A stretch of 64,000 bases of DNA from an uncultured Pelagibacteraceae bacterium (GTDB lineage Bacteria; Pseudomonadota; Alphaproteobacteria; Pelagibacterales; Pelagibacteraceae). A program made the position numbers and the translations under genes. Location: assembly GCA_902538495.1 (NCBI GenBank), contig CACBFJ010000001.1, positions 115,534-179,533 on the forward strand, in the 5' to 3' direction. The notes beneath the pieces were generated by a model, which ran no database searches, had not been told where the DNA came from, and saw only the letters and a program-made list of their open reading frames with translations. Positions 28,765-36,170 of the stretch are shown one piece after another; within the stretch, counting starts at the first letter, position 1, and each line of letters opens with the position of its first letter.

Positions 28765-30084
28765 TTAGTATCTTCCTAAACAAATATCATCTAAACAAAT
28801 AAATTGACTTGATTTATTTAGTATCTCATTTTTAGTAAATCCTTCCCACTTTGGTCTTGATTTTAAATGATAAGATAAATTACCTGCCTTCCACTCATCT
28901 CCTGTGACAAACTCAATTTCTTCTTCAAAATCTTGTTCCCAAGTGAATTGAACCTTAGCTGCTATCTCTTTACCTGGATAATCAGTTCTTTTATCAGTTT
29001 TTATAATAGAAATATATGCGTATAGGCTTGGAGATAAAAAAAATAGAAATAAAAACCCAACTAAAAATGAATTTATATTTTTAAGATTGATTTGAGACTT
29101 AAATAAATAAATAGAAAATATTCCTAGGGGTAAATAAAAAGGTGTCATCCACATTGTTCTAATTTTAGATCCTGTAATGGCTGAGGTAATAAATATTAAA
29201 AAAATAGGTAAAATGCTTATTGATAATAAAAAAAGAAACTTCTTATCATCAAAATTGAATTTAATTTCAATTTTTTTTATCAATAACCACATTAAAAAGA
29301 AAAACGGTATAAGTATTCCAATTTGTTTTAATAAAAAAGTTATTGGATATTTTATATGATTTAGAATTTCTGACTCCTCAAGCCCTGATCTTTTCAAGCC
29401 ATATGAAACAGTTATAAAATCATTGTCAAATAACCAAATTAGATGTGGAACTAAGAGAACTAGAAAAATTTCAATTATTATTAAATATTTAAAATCAAAC
29501 TTTTTAAATTTTTTATAAATAACATAAATAAATAATAAATTAATTGATAATAAAAGGTAAACGAACAAATATTTTGAAAGAAAACCAATTGCAGCAAATA
29601 ATCCAATTAAAAAACAATCATAAAAAAGTATTTCTTTTGCATCATATATTTTCCAAGAATAATAAATGACTAATGACCAAAAAGGTAACTGACAAACATT
29701 TACATTAAATTCTGGAGTTGTGAAGTTAAAGAAATAAATAGCCTCTAATAACATCACTGAAATTAAACTTAATTTAATATTTCTTAAAATTTCAAATGCA
29801 AATTTGAATATAAAATAGAATGATATAACTACAAAAATTTGACTTAAGAGATAATAAGACCAATCTTGAGAACCGAATATATTGTAAAATACCTCTGAAA
29901 AAAAAGCGCTCATTGGAGGATGTTTGTTGAAACCCCAATCTAAATTGCTTCCCCAGGCCAGTGCTTCTATTGTATCAAGAGGCAAATTTGAATTTGTCAA
30001 TGAGGGAATCATTGTCCAAATTATTAAATGTGTAATAGCAAAAATAAAAAATATGTTATTAATATTCTTGTTTAAAACATTCAT
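28765..30084 (-). CDS. GT39/ArnT-like polyprenyl-phosphate-sugar glycosyltransferase
   Basis: This is a polytopic protein of about 440 residues with 10 or more membrane helices. The first periplasmic loop is TNSNLPLDTIEALAWGSNLDWGFNKHPPMSAFFSEVF, with the Asp-Glu and HPP signature of PMT-type (PMT_2, PF13231) transferases. Such enzymes move a sugar from a polyprenyl-phosphate carrier to an envelope acceptor in the periplasm. I chose the start at 30084 (MNVLNKNINN) because the ORF-track start would overlap the dksA promoter. It pairs with the GT2 gene downstream. Confidence 0.78.
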   Translation of the reverse strand: MNVLNKNINNIFFIFAITHLIIWTMIPSLTNSNLPLDTIEALAWGSNLDWGFNKHPPMSAFFSEVFYNIFGSQDWSYYLLSQIFVVISFYFIFKFAFEILRNIKLSLISVMLLEAIYFFNFTTPEFNVNVCQLPFWSLVIYYSWKIYDAKEILFYDCFLIGLFAAIGFLSKYLFVYLLLSINLLFIYVIYKKFKKFDFKYLIIIEIFLVLLVPHLIWLFDNDFITVSYGLKRSGLEESEILNHIKYPITFLLKQIGILIPFFFLMWLLIKKIEIKFNFDDKKFLFLLSISILPIFLIFITSAITGSKIRTMWMTPFYLPLGIFSIYLFKSQINLKNINSFLVGFLFLFFLSPSLYAYISIIKTDKRTDYPGKEIAAKVQFTWEQDFEEEIEFVTGDEWKAGNLSYHLKSRPKWEGFTKNEILNKSSQFICLDDICLGRY

Positions 30085-30113
30085 AAGTAAATATTTACAA
30101 TAATTAAGGTTGC

Positions 30114-30141
30114 TTGACACCCATATTTTGCTGAATATACT
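30114..30141 (+). promoter_or_regulatory. Consensus sigma-70 promoter of dksA
   Basis: TTGACA (30114-30119), a 16-base spacer and TATACT (30136-30141) form the best housekeeping promoter seen in the window. Transcription would start near 30148, giving a leader of about 15 bases before the dksA ATG at 30163. Confidence 0.75.
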
Positions 30142-30162
30142 GCCTCGCATTCAAATTTAGAC

Positions 30163-30687
30163 ATGCCAAAGATAGCTAAAGTAAAAAAAAAGGTCACAAA
30201 AGTAAAAGCAAAGAGTGTGTCTAAACCAAAAACAAAAGTAGTTACTAAAACAAAAGAAGTTAAAAAAGGACCTATAAAAATATCAAAAACCTACATTCCA
30301 AAAGATACAGAAAAATATATGTGTGAAAAACATAAAGTTTTTTTCAGAATTAAATTGCAAGAATGGAAAAAAGAACTTGTGAAATCAAACAACGAAGCTC
30401 TCTACAACGGCTCTATGGATGATAATAGTATTTCTGCAGATATTGTTGATCAGGCAAGTTCATATACCGATAAAAATGTAGAAATGAAAGCAATCAATAG
30501 ACAAATAAAACTTATCTCAGAAATTGATAAAGCTTTAGCAAGAATAAGGGAAGATACTTATGGATATTGCCTTGATACTGCTGAACCAATCGGGCTAAAA
30601 AGACTAATGGCAAGACCAGTTGCAAAATATACAATTGCTGCACAAGAAAAACATGAAAAAGACGAAAAGGTCCACGCAGATGACTAA
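30163..30687 (+). CDS. dksA: DksA/TraR family RNA polymerase-binding regulator
   Basis: DksA binds the RNA polymerase secondary channel and adjusts transcription with ppGpp. The 174-residue protein has a long Lys/Val-rich disordered N-terminus (residues 1-45), a coiled coil with the tip ADIVDQAS (the Asp-x2-Asp-x-Ala acidic tip), and the C-terminal block YGYCLDTAEPIGLKRLMARPVAKYTIAAQEKHE. Only one Cys of the classic four-Cys zinc finger remains, as in other alphaproteobacterial DksA proteins. A strong promoter precedes it, and two microprotein ORFs follow with overlaps. Confidence 0.95.
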   Translation: MPKIAKVKKKVTKVKAKSVSKPKTKVVTKTKEVKKGPIKISKTYIPKDTEKYMCEKHKVFFRIKLQEWKKELVKSNNEALYNGSMDDNSISADIVDQASSYTDKNVEMKAINRQIKLISEIDKALARIREDTYGYCLDTAEPIGLKRLMARPVAKYTIAAQEKHEKDEKVHADD

Positions 30688-30808
30688 GAGAAAGAAAAAA
30701 ACAAAAAAAGTGCATAATCCAGTTACTTATAATTTTACAAAAAAATATATTTATTATTATTATGCGTTGTTCTGGATAATTTTAATATTTTTTGTCTTTA
30801 GTAGATGA
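30680..30808 (+). CDS. 42-residue basic single-span membrane microprotein
   Basis: An ATG overlapping the dksA stop (ATGACTAA) opens a 42-codon frame. The N-terminal third is basic (MTKRKKKTKKVHN) and is followed by one hydrophobic helix (YYALFWIILIFFVFSR). The positive-inside charge pattern and stop-start coupling with genes on both sides suggest a real small membrane protein, not noise. The ORF track shows a longer version starting inside dksA at 30620; the coupled ATG is more plausible. The function is unknown. Confidence 0.55.
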   Translation: MTKRKKKTKKVHNPVTYNFTKKYIYYYYALFWIILIFFVFSR

Positions 30809-30909
30809 ACCTAAAATTAATTTTAATTATTTTAGTAATACTTGCGATTGAAGCATCAGGTCATGGCATTTTTGCTTCATTATTTAGATTTCTTAATTCG
30901 ATAAATTAA
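30805..30909 (+). CDS. 34-residue hydrophobic microprotein
   Basis: This ORF is absent from the supplied track. ATG overlaps the previous stop as ATGA and runs 34 codons: MNLKLILIILVILAIEASGH and then GIFASLFRFLNSIN. There is one membrane helix followed by an amphipathic tail. It ends at 30909, exactly one base before the convergent GST stop at 30910, which is the dense packing seen for real genes here. No family is recognised. Confidence 0.45.
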   Translation: MNLKLILIILVILAIEASGHGIFASLFRFLNSIN

Positions 30910-31536
30910 TTATGGCTTAGGTGGTAATTCATTTTTATCCATAAAAGCAAAACCTTTTTTAACACCATCTCTATCAGAGATATTCTCGTACCATCTAGTT
31001 AAATTTTTAAATTTTTTTAGACCAATGTCATGCCACTCATGCCTGGCAATCCAAGGAAATGTTCCAATATCTGCAATTGTATAATTTTCTCCTGATAAAT
31101 ATTTTGATTTTGATAATCTTTCATCTAACTCTCTATATATTCTTTCAGAAATCTTGAAATATCTGTCTTCACCAAACTTACTTTTCCCTGGATTATAATG
31201 ATGAAACTGATGATGTTGACCTAACATTGGACCAACATAGCCCATTTGGGCCATAAGCCATTGATTAATTTCTAATCTTTCTTCAGAATTATAAAATTTT
31301 CCACTTAATTCAGCTAAGTATATTAAAATTGCCCCAGACTCAAAAATTGTTTTTTTATTTTTATGATCAATAATTACAGGAATTTTACTTAATGGACTAA
31401 TCTTTTTAAAATCTTGTTTAAACTGTTCACCATTATCTAAATCAACTTTAGTTACTTTGTAGTCAAACTTGATCTCTTCAAGCATAATACTAATTTTTTT
31501 TCCATTAGGAGTATTAGCTGAAAAAAGCTCTATCAC
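30910..31536 (-). CDS. Glutathione S-transferase family protein (YfcG-like)
   Basis: The 208-residue protein has an N-terminal thioredoxin-fold domain (MIELFSANTPNGKKISIMLEE, with Thr-Pro-Asn as in YfcG-type disulfide reductases, then LSKIPVIID and FESGAILIYLAE). An all-helical C-terminal domain follows (YTIADIGTFPWIARHEW). YfcG-like proteins act as glutathione-linked disulfide oxidoreductases. The start overlaps the ferredoxin reductase stop by 4 bases, so it belongs to the fdx-FNR-GST operon. Confidence 0.88.
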   Translation of the reverse strand: MIELFSANTPNGKKISIMLEEIKFDYKVTKVDLDNGEQFKQDFKKISPLSKIPVIIDHKNKKTIFESGAILIYLAELSGKFYNSEERLEINQWLMAQMGYVGPMLGQHHQFHHYNPGKSKFGEDRYFKISERIYRELDERLSKSKYLSGENYTIADIGTFPWIARHEWHDIGLKKFKNLTRWYENISDRDGVKKGFAFMDKNELPPKP

Positions 31537-32549
31537 TCTTTTTTCCCAAGTCTTTTTAACAAGTTTGATGAAGTAGTTGTGAATTCAAATCTATATTTCT
31601 CATTAGGTCTTGCGAGTTTAAAACATGCTCTAGCAGCTAAAGCACCCTCATGGAAACCAGAGAGAATAAGTTTTAATTTACCAGGATAGTTACAGATATC
31701 TCCAACAGCATAAATACCTTTTTGATTTGTCTCAAATTTTTCTGTATCAACCTCAATAGTTTTTTTATTCAAATTAAGACCCCAATTAGCAATCGGTCCT
31801 AATTGCATAATAAGACCAAAAAAACCAAGCACATAATCAGACTTAAGGTTCTTAATTTCATTGTTGTCGTGTTTTATATCTATACTTTCTAATTTTTGAT
31901 CTCCTTGAGCATTTGCCATTTGATATTTAGTAAATAGGTTTATTTTTCCTGATTTTACAAGTTCCTGCATTTTATCTACTGTTGCTTGTGCTCCTCTAAA
32001 TTCATCTCGTCTATGTATTAAATTAATTTTACAATCTTTTGATAACTCAATAGCCCAATCTAATGCACTATCTCCACCTCCAAAAATTGATACTGTTTTA
32101 CCTTTAAATATTTTTTTATCTTTTACCGAATAAAATAATGATTTATTCTCATACTTTTCACATTCTTTTGGTGCAAATTTTCGAGGTTCGAATGAACCAA
32201 CTCCTCCAGCAATAATAACATTGGGTGTCAAAAAAGAGTTACCACTACTAGTTTTTACAAACCAGCTAGTATCTTCTTTCTTAACCTCCTCTACTCTTTC
32301 ACTTAAATGAAATTTAATGTCAAAAGGTTTTAACTGACTAATTAAATTATTTGTTAATTCTTCTCCTGTGCACTCTGGTACCGCAGGAATATCATAAATT
32401 GGTTTATCAGGATAAAGCTCTATACATTGTCCACCTATTTTATCTAAATTATCAACTATTTCACAATCAAGCCCAATTAGTTTTAATTGGTGTGCCGTAA
32501 ACAATCCTGTGGGTCCTGCTCCAATAATTAGTGCATCGGTTTTATTCAT
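31533..32549 (-). CDS. Ferredoxin/flavodoxin-NADP+ reductase (thioredoxin-reductase-like type)
   Basis: This 338-residue flavoprotein has an FAD site (ALIIGAGPTGLFTAHQLKLIG), an NADP(H) site (SIFGGGDSALDWAIEL near residue 155) and the second FAD motif (GIYAVGDICNYPGKLKLILSGFHEGALAAR). It lacks the CxxC of thioredoxin reductase, so it fits the type 2 ferredoxin-NADP reductase family. It lies 1 base downstream of the ferredoxin gene, making that ferredoxin its likely partner. Confidence 0.9.
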   Translation of the reverse strand: MNKTDALIIGAGPTGLFTAHQLKLIGLDCEIVDNLDKIGGQCIELYPDKPIYDIPAVPECTGEELTNNLISQLKPFDIKFHLSERVEEVKKEDTSWFVKTSSGNSFLTPNVIIAGGVGSFEPRKFAPKECEKYENKSLFYSVKDKKIFKGKTVSIFGGGDSALDWAIELSKDCKINLIHRRDEFRGAQATVDKMQELVKSGKINLFTKYQMANAQGDQKLESIDIKHDNNEIKNLKSDYVLGFFGLIMQLGPIANWGLNLNKKTIEVDTEKFETNQKGIYAVGDICNYPGKLKLILSGFHEGALAARACFKLARPNEKYRFEFTTTSSNLLKRLGKKE

Positions 32550-32870
32550 TTAAGCCTGTTTAGATGGTATGTTTACTTCGAGACCATCTATTTCATCTGA
32601 AACAATAATTTGGCAACTTAGTCTGCTATTTGTTTTTGGTTCAAATGCCATATCCAGCATATCATCTTCTCCGTCTTCTTTTTTTGGTAACTTATTAAAC
32701 CAGTCTTCTTTGACATAAACATGGCAAGTTGCACATGCCATTCCTCCACCACAATCTGCGTCTATGCCGGGTATGTTGTTTTGAACTGCACCCTCCATTA
32801 CAGTTAATCCATTTTGAACTTCGATTGTGTGTTTTTCGTTCTCGTGAGTGATGTATGTGATCTTAGCCAT
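32550..32870 (-). CDS. fdx: 2Fe-2S ferredoxin (adrenodoxin type)
   Basis: The 106-residue protein carries the four cluster ligands in [17 protein letters not shown] and RLSCQI. This is the C-x5-C-x2-C spacing of adrenodoxin/ISC-type ferredoxins. It transfers electrons in the cytosol, probably from the adjacent reductase. It lies downstream of proteorhodopsin but beyond a strong terminator. A TTGCCC-16-TATATT promoter overlapping that terminator would start the mRNA at about the ATG. This pairing with proteorhodopsin is a known feature of SAR11 genomes. Confidence 0.95.
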   Translation of the reverse strand: MAKITYITHENEKHTIEVQNGLTVMEGAVQNNIPGIDADCGGGMACATCHVYVKEDWFNKLPKKEDGEDDMLDMAFEPKTNSRLSCQIIVSDEIDGLEVNIPSKQA

Positions 32871-32888
32871 TAAAATGAATATAAGTGT

Positions 32889-32930
32889 AAAAAAAAATAG
32901 GGCAAGTATGTAAAAACATACTCGCCCTAT
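32889..32930 (-). terminator. Rho-independent terminator after proteorhodopsin
   Basis: On the minus strand ATAGGGCGAGTATGT pairs with ACATACTTGCCCTAT. This makes a 15-bp stem with one G-U wobble and a UUUU loop, followed by eight Us. It is 22 bases after the proteorhodopsin stop and is the strongest terminator in the window. Its 3' arm contains TTGCCC, which could also serve as a -35 for the ferredoxin gene. Confidence 0.92.
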
Positions 32931-32952
32931 AAATTATAAGTTTAAAGCGTAA

Positions 32953-33729
32953 TTATCTTGCTCTTGCGCCAGCTCCAGAACTCATTGCAGCAGCCCAGAT
33001 TACTAGACCAAATGCAATTTTGTTAATGAAGTCAGCTAAGTTGTAAACTACGTTTAATGTGTCAGCATCTACTCCACCAGTTAGGTAACCAAATACGTAA
33101 CCTAATGGATAAATTGCCCAACCTACAGTTACAATCATTCTCATTGCACCGAACGCAGTTACAAGAGCTTTGTTTCCGCTCTTAGCAGCAGCTTTACCTG
33201 CTTCACCTGAGAATACTTCATAAAGAATGTATACCCAACCTGCCATACCGATAATGAAACCAAGTGTAGCGTTGATGTATCCCGCTTCTCCTAAGTATCC
33301 ACCGATTAACATTACTAATGAACCGATTAACAATCTCCAGAACATTCCAGAGTTTGCTTTTCTTACAGCTACTAGAATTAAATAAAATTCTACCATCTGT
33401 AATGGTACAGTAATTAACCAGTCAATATATCTATATACTGTTGGTGAGTCACCTGTAGCAACCCATACTTCTCTCATGTACATGTAGTGAATGAAAGCAA
33501 TACCAGTTACTAGACCAGCAACAGTTACTGATGTTTTCCACGCAGGGTTAACAGTACCTCTCTCCATGAAGAAGAAAGCTGTAGCCGCTAACATACCCAT
33601 TGAAATAATCCAAAAAGATATTCCAACAAAGTCATCCTGAGCTAACATCGTTGCGTCTGCTGCATTAGCAATTCCTGTTAAACCTGTTAAGGCAACAGCT
33701 GCTAGAGCAAACAGTTTAAGTTTTTTCAT
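32953..33729 (-). CDS. Proteorhodopsin (blue-absorbing type), light-driven proton pump
   Basis: The 258-residue protein has a signal peptide (MKKLKLFALAAVALTGLTGIANA) and seven helices. Using the usual numbering (offset 5), it has His75 (FIHYMYMR), proton acceptor Asp97 (RYIDWL), donor Glu108 (VEFYLIL) and retinal Lys231 (DFINKIAFG). Position 105 is Gln (VPLQMVEF), which marks blue spectral tuning. A good ribosome-binding site (GAGGGAG) precedes the ATG. It has its own terminator and palindromes upstream. It pumps protons across the inner membrane in light. Confidence 0.98.
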   Translation of the reverse strand: MKKLKLFALAAVALTGLTGIANAADATMLAQDDFVGISFWIISMGMLAATAFFFMERGTVNPAWKTSVTVAGLVTGIAFIHYMYMREVWVATGDSPTVYRYIDWLITVPLQMVEFYLILVAVRKANSGMFWRLLIGSLVMLIGGYLGEAGYINATLGFIIGMAGWVYILYEVFSGEAGKAAAKSGNKALVTAFGAMRMIVTVGWAIYPLGYVFGYLTGGVDADTLNVVYNLADFINKIAFGLVIWAAAMSSGAGARAR

Positions 33730-33760
33730 AAAAAACTCCCTCTTTAGTTAGTTTTTACTT

Positions 33761-33796
33761 TTAGTTTATATAAACTAAGCTTAGGCTTCCCTAAGC
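33761..33796 (-). promoter_or_regulatory. Paired inverted repeats in the proteorhodopsin promoter/leader
   Basis: An 18-base perfect palindrome, TTAGTTTATATAAACTAA (33761-33778), directly adjoins a hairpin GCTTAGG-CTTC-CCTAAGC (33779-33796). They lie 32-67 bases upstream of the proteorhodopsin ATG. The AT palindrome contains TATAAA-like -10 sequence and is shaped like a dimeric repressor site, while the second could fold in the RNA. No regulator is identified. Confidence 0.5.
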
Positions 33797-33942
33797 AAAG
33801 ATTTGGGTTAAATAGCAAATAAAAACAGATTATTGAAGACTAAAGTGTCATTTATTTACGTTGATTTTACTGACTTTTTGAAATTAAATACAATTTATAA
33901 TTTAATAATCTAAAAAAAAGGCTCTATCGAATCAAAAATCAC

Positions 33943-35835
33943 ATGCCCAAGAAATTCAATGAAATATACCAAGAATCTATAAAGAATCCTGAAAACTTTT
34001 GGAGACAAGCATCAGAAAACATCTTCTGGTTTAAGAAACCAAGCAAAATTTTAAACAAATCCAATCCTCCTTTCTATAAATGGTATGAAGATGGTGTCAC
34101 TAACACGTGTTATAACGCATTGGATTTTCACATTGATCAAGGAAAGGGAGGCAAAACCGCATTAATTTACGACAGTCCTATTACTGGAAATAAAAGCAAG
34201 TTCAGTTATGAGGAATTGAGATCAAAAGTATCCAAATTTGCAGGAGCACTTAGAAATCAAGGGGTCAATAAAGGTGATCGAGTAATAATTTATATGCCCA
34301 TGATACCTGAGGCTGTTATAGCAATGCTTGCTTGTGCAAGAATTGGGGCCATACACTCAGTTGTTTTTGGTGGATTTGCCTCAAACGAACTTGCAAGTAG
34401 AATTGACGACAGTAAAGCTAAACTTTTAGTAACTGCTTCATGTGGTTTTGAGCCTGGAAGGACTGTTGAATATAAACCCTTAGTAGACGAAGCAATAAAA
34501 CTTGCTAATCACAAAATTAGTAAAATGATTTTGTTTCAAAGAAAAGGTCATGAAGTCAAATTAAATGCTCCTATGGAGATCAGCTGGGATGAAGCCCATG
34601 CTGATGCTAAGGATACAGATTGTGTGGAAATGAATTCAAACGAATTTGCTTATATTCTTTACACATCAGGAACTACCGGAACTCCAAAGGGTATCGTTAG
34701 AGATATTGGGGGTCACATCGTTGCTTTAAAATGGACTATGAAAAATATTTATAACATTGAAGAGGATGATATTTGGTGGTCTGCTAGTGATATTGGTTGG
34801 ATAGTGGGTCACTCATATATTGTTTACGCTCCGTTATTTAAAGGATGCACAACCGTGCTGTTTGAGGGTAAGCCTGTCGGTACACCTGATGCAGGTGCTT
34901 TCTGGAAAATTATTTCAGACTATAAAGTGAAATCATTATTCACAGCACCAACAGCTTTTAGAGCAATTAAAAAAGAAGATCCTGATGGAAAATTCTTCTC
35001 CAAATATGACTTAAGCAAATTTGAGAGTCTTTTTTTAGCTGGTGAGCGTGCAGATCCAGATACAATTAAGTGGGCAGAAAATTTATTAAAGGTTCCAGTA
35101 ATAGATCATTGGTGGCAAACAGAAACAAGCTGGGCAATAAGCTCAAATTGTACCGGAATTGAAATGATGAAAACTAAATATGGTTCAGCATGTAAAGCAG
35201 TGCCTGGCTATGATGTAAAAATTATTAAATCAGACCAGACTTTGGCTAAACCAAATGAAATGGGAGATATAGTTGTGAAACTCCCATTGCCCCCAGGTAC
35301 ATTCCCAACTCTTTGGAATGCTGATCAAAGATATAAAGAAAACTACATGTCAAACTATGACGGTTATTATCAAACTTATGATGCAGGTCATATTGATGAA
35401 GATGGATATATATGGATTATGTCTAGAACAGATGACATAATTAATGTTGCAGGCCACAGATTATCAACTGGCGCAATCGAAGAAGTTTTGTCTGAACATC
35501 AATCAGTAGCTGAATGTGCTGTTCTTGGAATTGCCGACAAACTAAAAGGACAATTGCCTATTGGCTTAGTTGTTTTAAAAGCAGGCGTTGATAAAAGTCA
35601 CGAGGATATCTCAAAGGAGTGCATACAAATGGTCAGAGAGAAAATAGGTCCAGTTGCTGCATTTAAAATTGCTATAGTTATCAAAAGACTTCCTAAAACT
35701 AGATCAGGTAAAATTTTAAGAGGAACAATCAGAAAAATTGCTGATAAAGAGGAATATAAAATGCCTCCAACTATTGATGATCCGGCAATTTTAGATGAGA
35801 TAAAAGCTGATCTAAAAAATAATAATATTCTTTAA
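33943..35835 (+). CDS. prpE: Acyl-CoA synthetase, propionyl-CoA synthetase (PrpE)-like
   Basis: The enzyme activates a short-chain acid (propionate or acetate) with ATP and CoA. The 630-residue ANL-superfamily protein shows ARIGAIHSVVFGGFASNELASRIDD, the P-loop YTSGTTGTPKGIVRD near residue 240, DHWWQTETSW, and the C-terminal hinge and catalytic Lys region (KRLPKTRSGKILRGTIRKI). The opening YxxSIKNPENFWRQAS is typical of PrpE/Acs. PrpE is favoured over Acs by overall motif style. An SMR gene follows after 2 bases. Confidence 0.9.
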   Translation: MPKKFNEIYQESIKNPENFWRQASENIFWFKKPSKILNKSNPPFYKWYEDGVTNTCYNALDFHIDQGKGGKTALIYDSPITGNKSKFSYEELRSKVSKFAGALRNQGVNKGDRVIIYMPMIPEAVIAMLACARIGAIHSVVFGGFASNELASRIDDSKAKLLVTASCGFEPGRTVEYKPLVDEAIKLANHKISKMILFQRKGHEVKLNAPMEISWDEAHADAKDTDCVEMNSNEFAYILYTSGTTGTPKGIVRDIGGHIVALKWTMKNIYNIEEDDIWWSASDIGWIVGHSYIVYAPLFKGCTTVLFEGKPVGTPDAGAFWKIISDYKVKSLFTAPTAFRAIKKEDPDGKFFSKYDLSKFESLFLAGERADPDTIKWAENLLKVPVIDHWWQTETSWAISSNCTGIEMMKTKYGSACKAVPGYDVKIIKSDQTLAKPNEMGDIVVKLPLPPGTFPTLWNADQRYKENYMSNYDGYYQTYDAGHIDEDGYIWIMSRTDDIINVAGHRLSTGAIEEVLSEHQSVAECAVLGIADKLKGQLPIGLVVLKAGVDKSHEDISKECIQMVREKIGPVAAFKIAIVIKRLPKTRSGKILRGTIRKIADKEEYKMPPTIDDPAILDEIKADLKNNNIL

Positions 35836-35837
35836 TA

Positions 35838-36170
35838 GTGTTAAAAACATATTTATTCCTAATTGGGGCAATTTTTTGTGAAGTTGCCGGAACAATGTTA
35901 TTACCAGTGTCACAAAATTTTACAAAGTTTTTACCAACTTTTGCCTTAGCCGCATTTTATTTAACTGCGTTTTATCTTCTAACTTTTGTTGTAAATAAAT
36001 TACCGATTGCAATTGTTTATGCTACTTGGAGTGGCCTTGGAATATTTACTATTGCAATACTAGGCTACATATTTTTTAAACAAACTTTAGCTTGGCAAGC
36101 AATCGTAGGGTTATTCTTAATTGTGATTGGTGTAATATTAGTAAATAGTTTTACAGGAAAGATTAGCTAA
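35838..36170 (+). CDS. Small multidrug resistance (SMR) family transporter
   Basis: The 110-residue protein has four membrane helices. The essential helix-1 Glu is at residue 15 (FLIGAIFCEVAGTMLLP), and the family helix-3 block is AIVYATWSGLGIFTIAILGYIFFKQ. SMR proteins work as antiparallel dimers exchanging protons for cationic compounds. GTG at 35838 is the start, 2 bases after prpE, so the two are likely co-transcribed. The 3' end overlaps the convergent dihydroorotase stop by 8 bases. Confidence 0.92.
   Translation: MLKTYLFLIGAIFCEVAGTMLLPVSQNFTKFLPTFALAAFYLTAFYLLTFVVNKLPIAIVYATWSGLGIFTIAILGYIFFKQTLAWQAIVGLFLIVIGVILVNSFTGKIS

Noticed and set aside
30620-30808. 62-residue version of the ORF after dksA, starting inside dksA
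   Set aside because: The first 20 codons overlap dksA in another frame; the ATG at 30680 that couples to the dksA stop is more plausible, so only the 42-residue form is listed.
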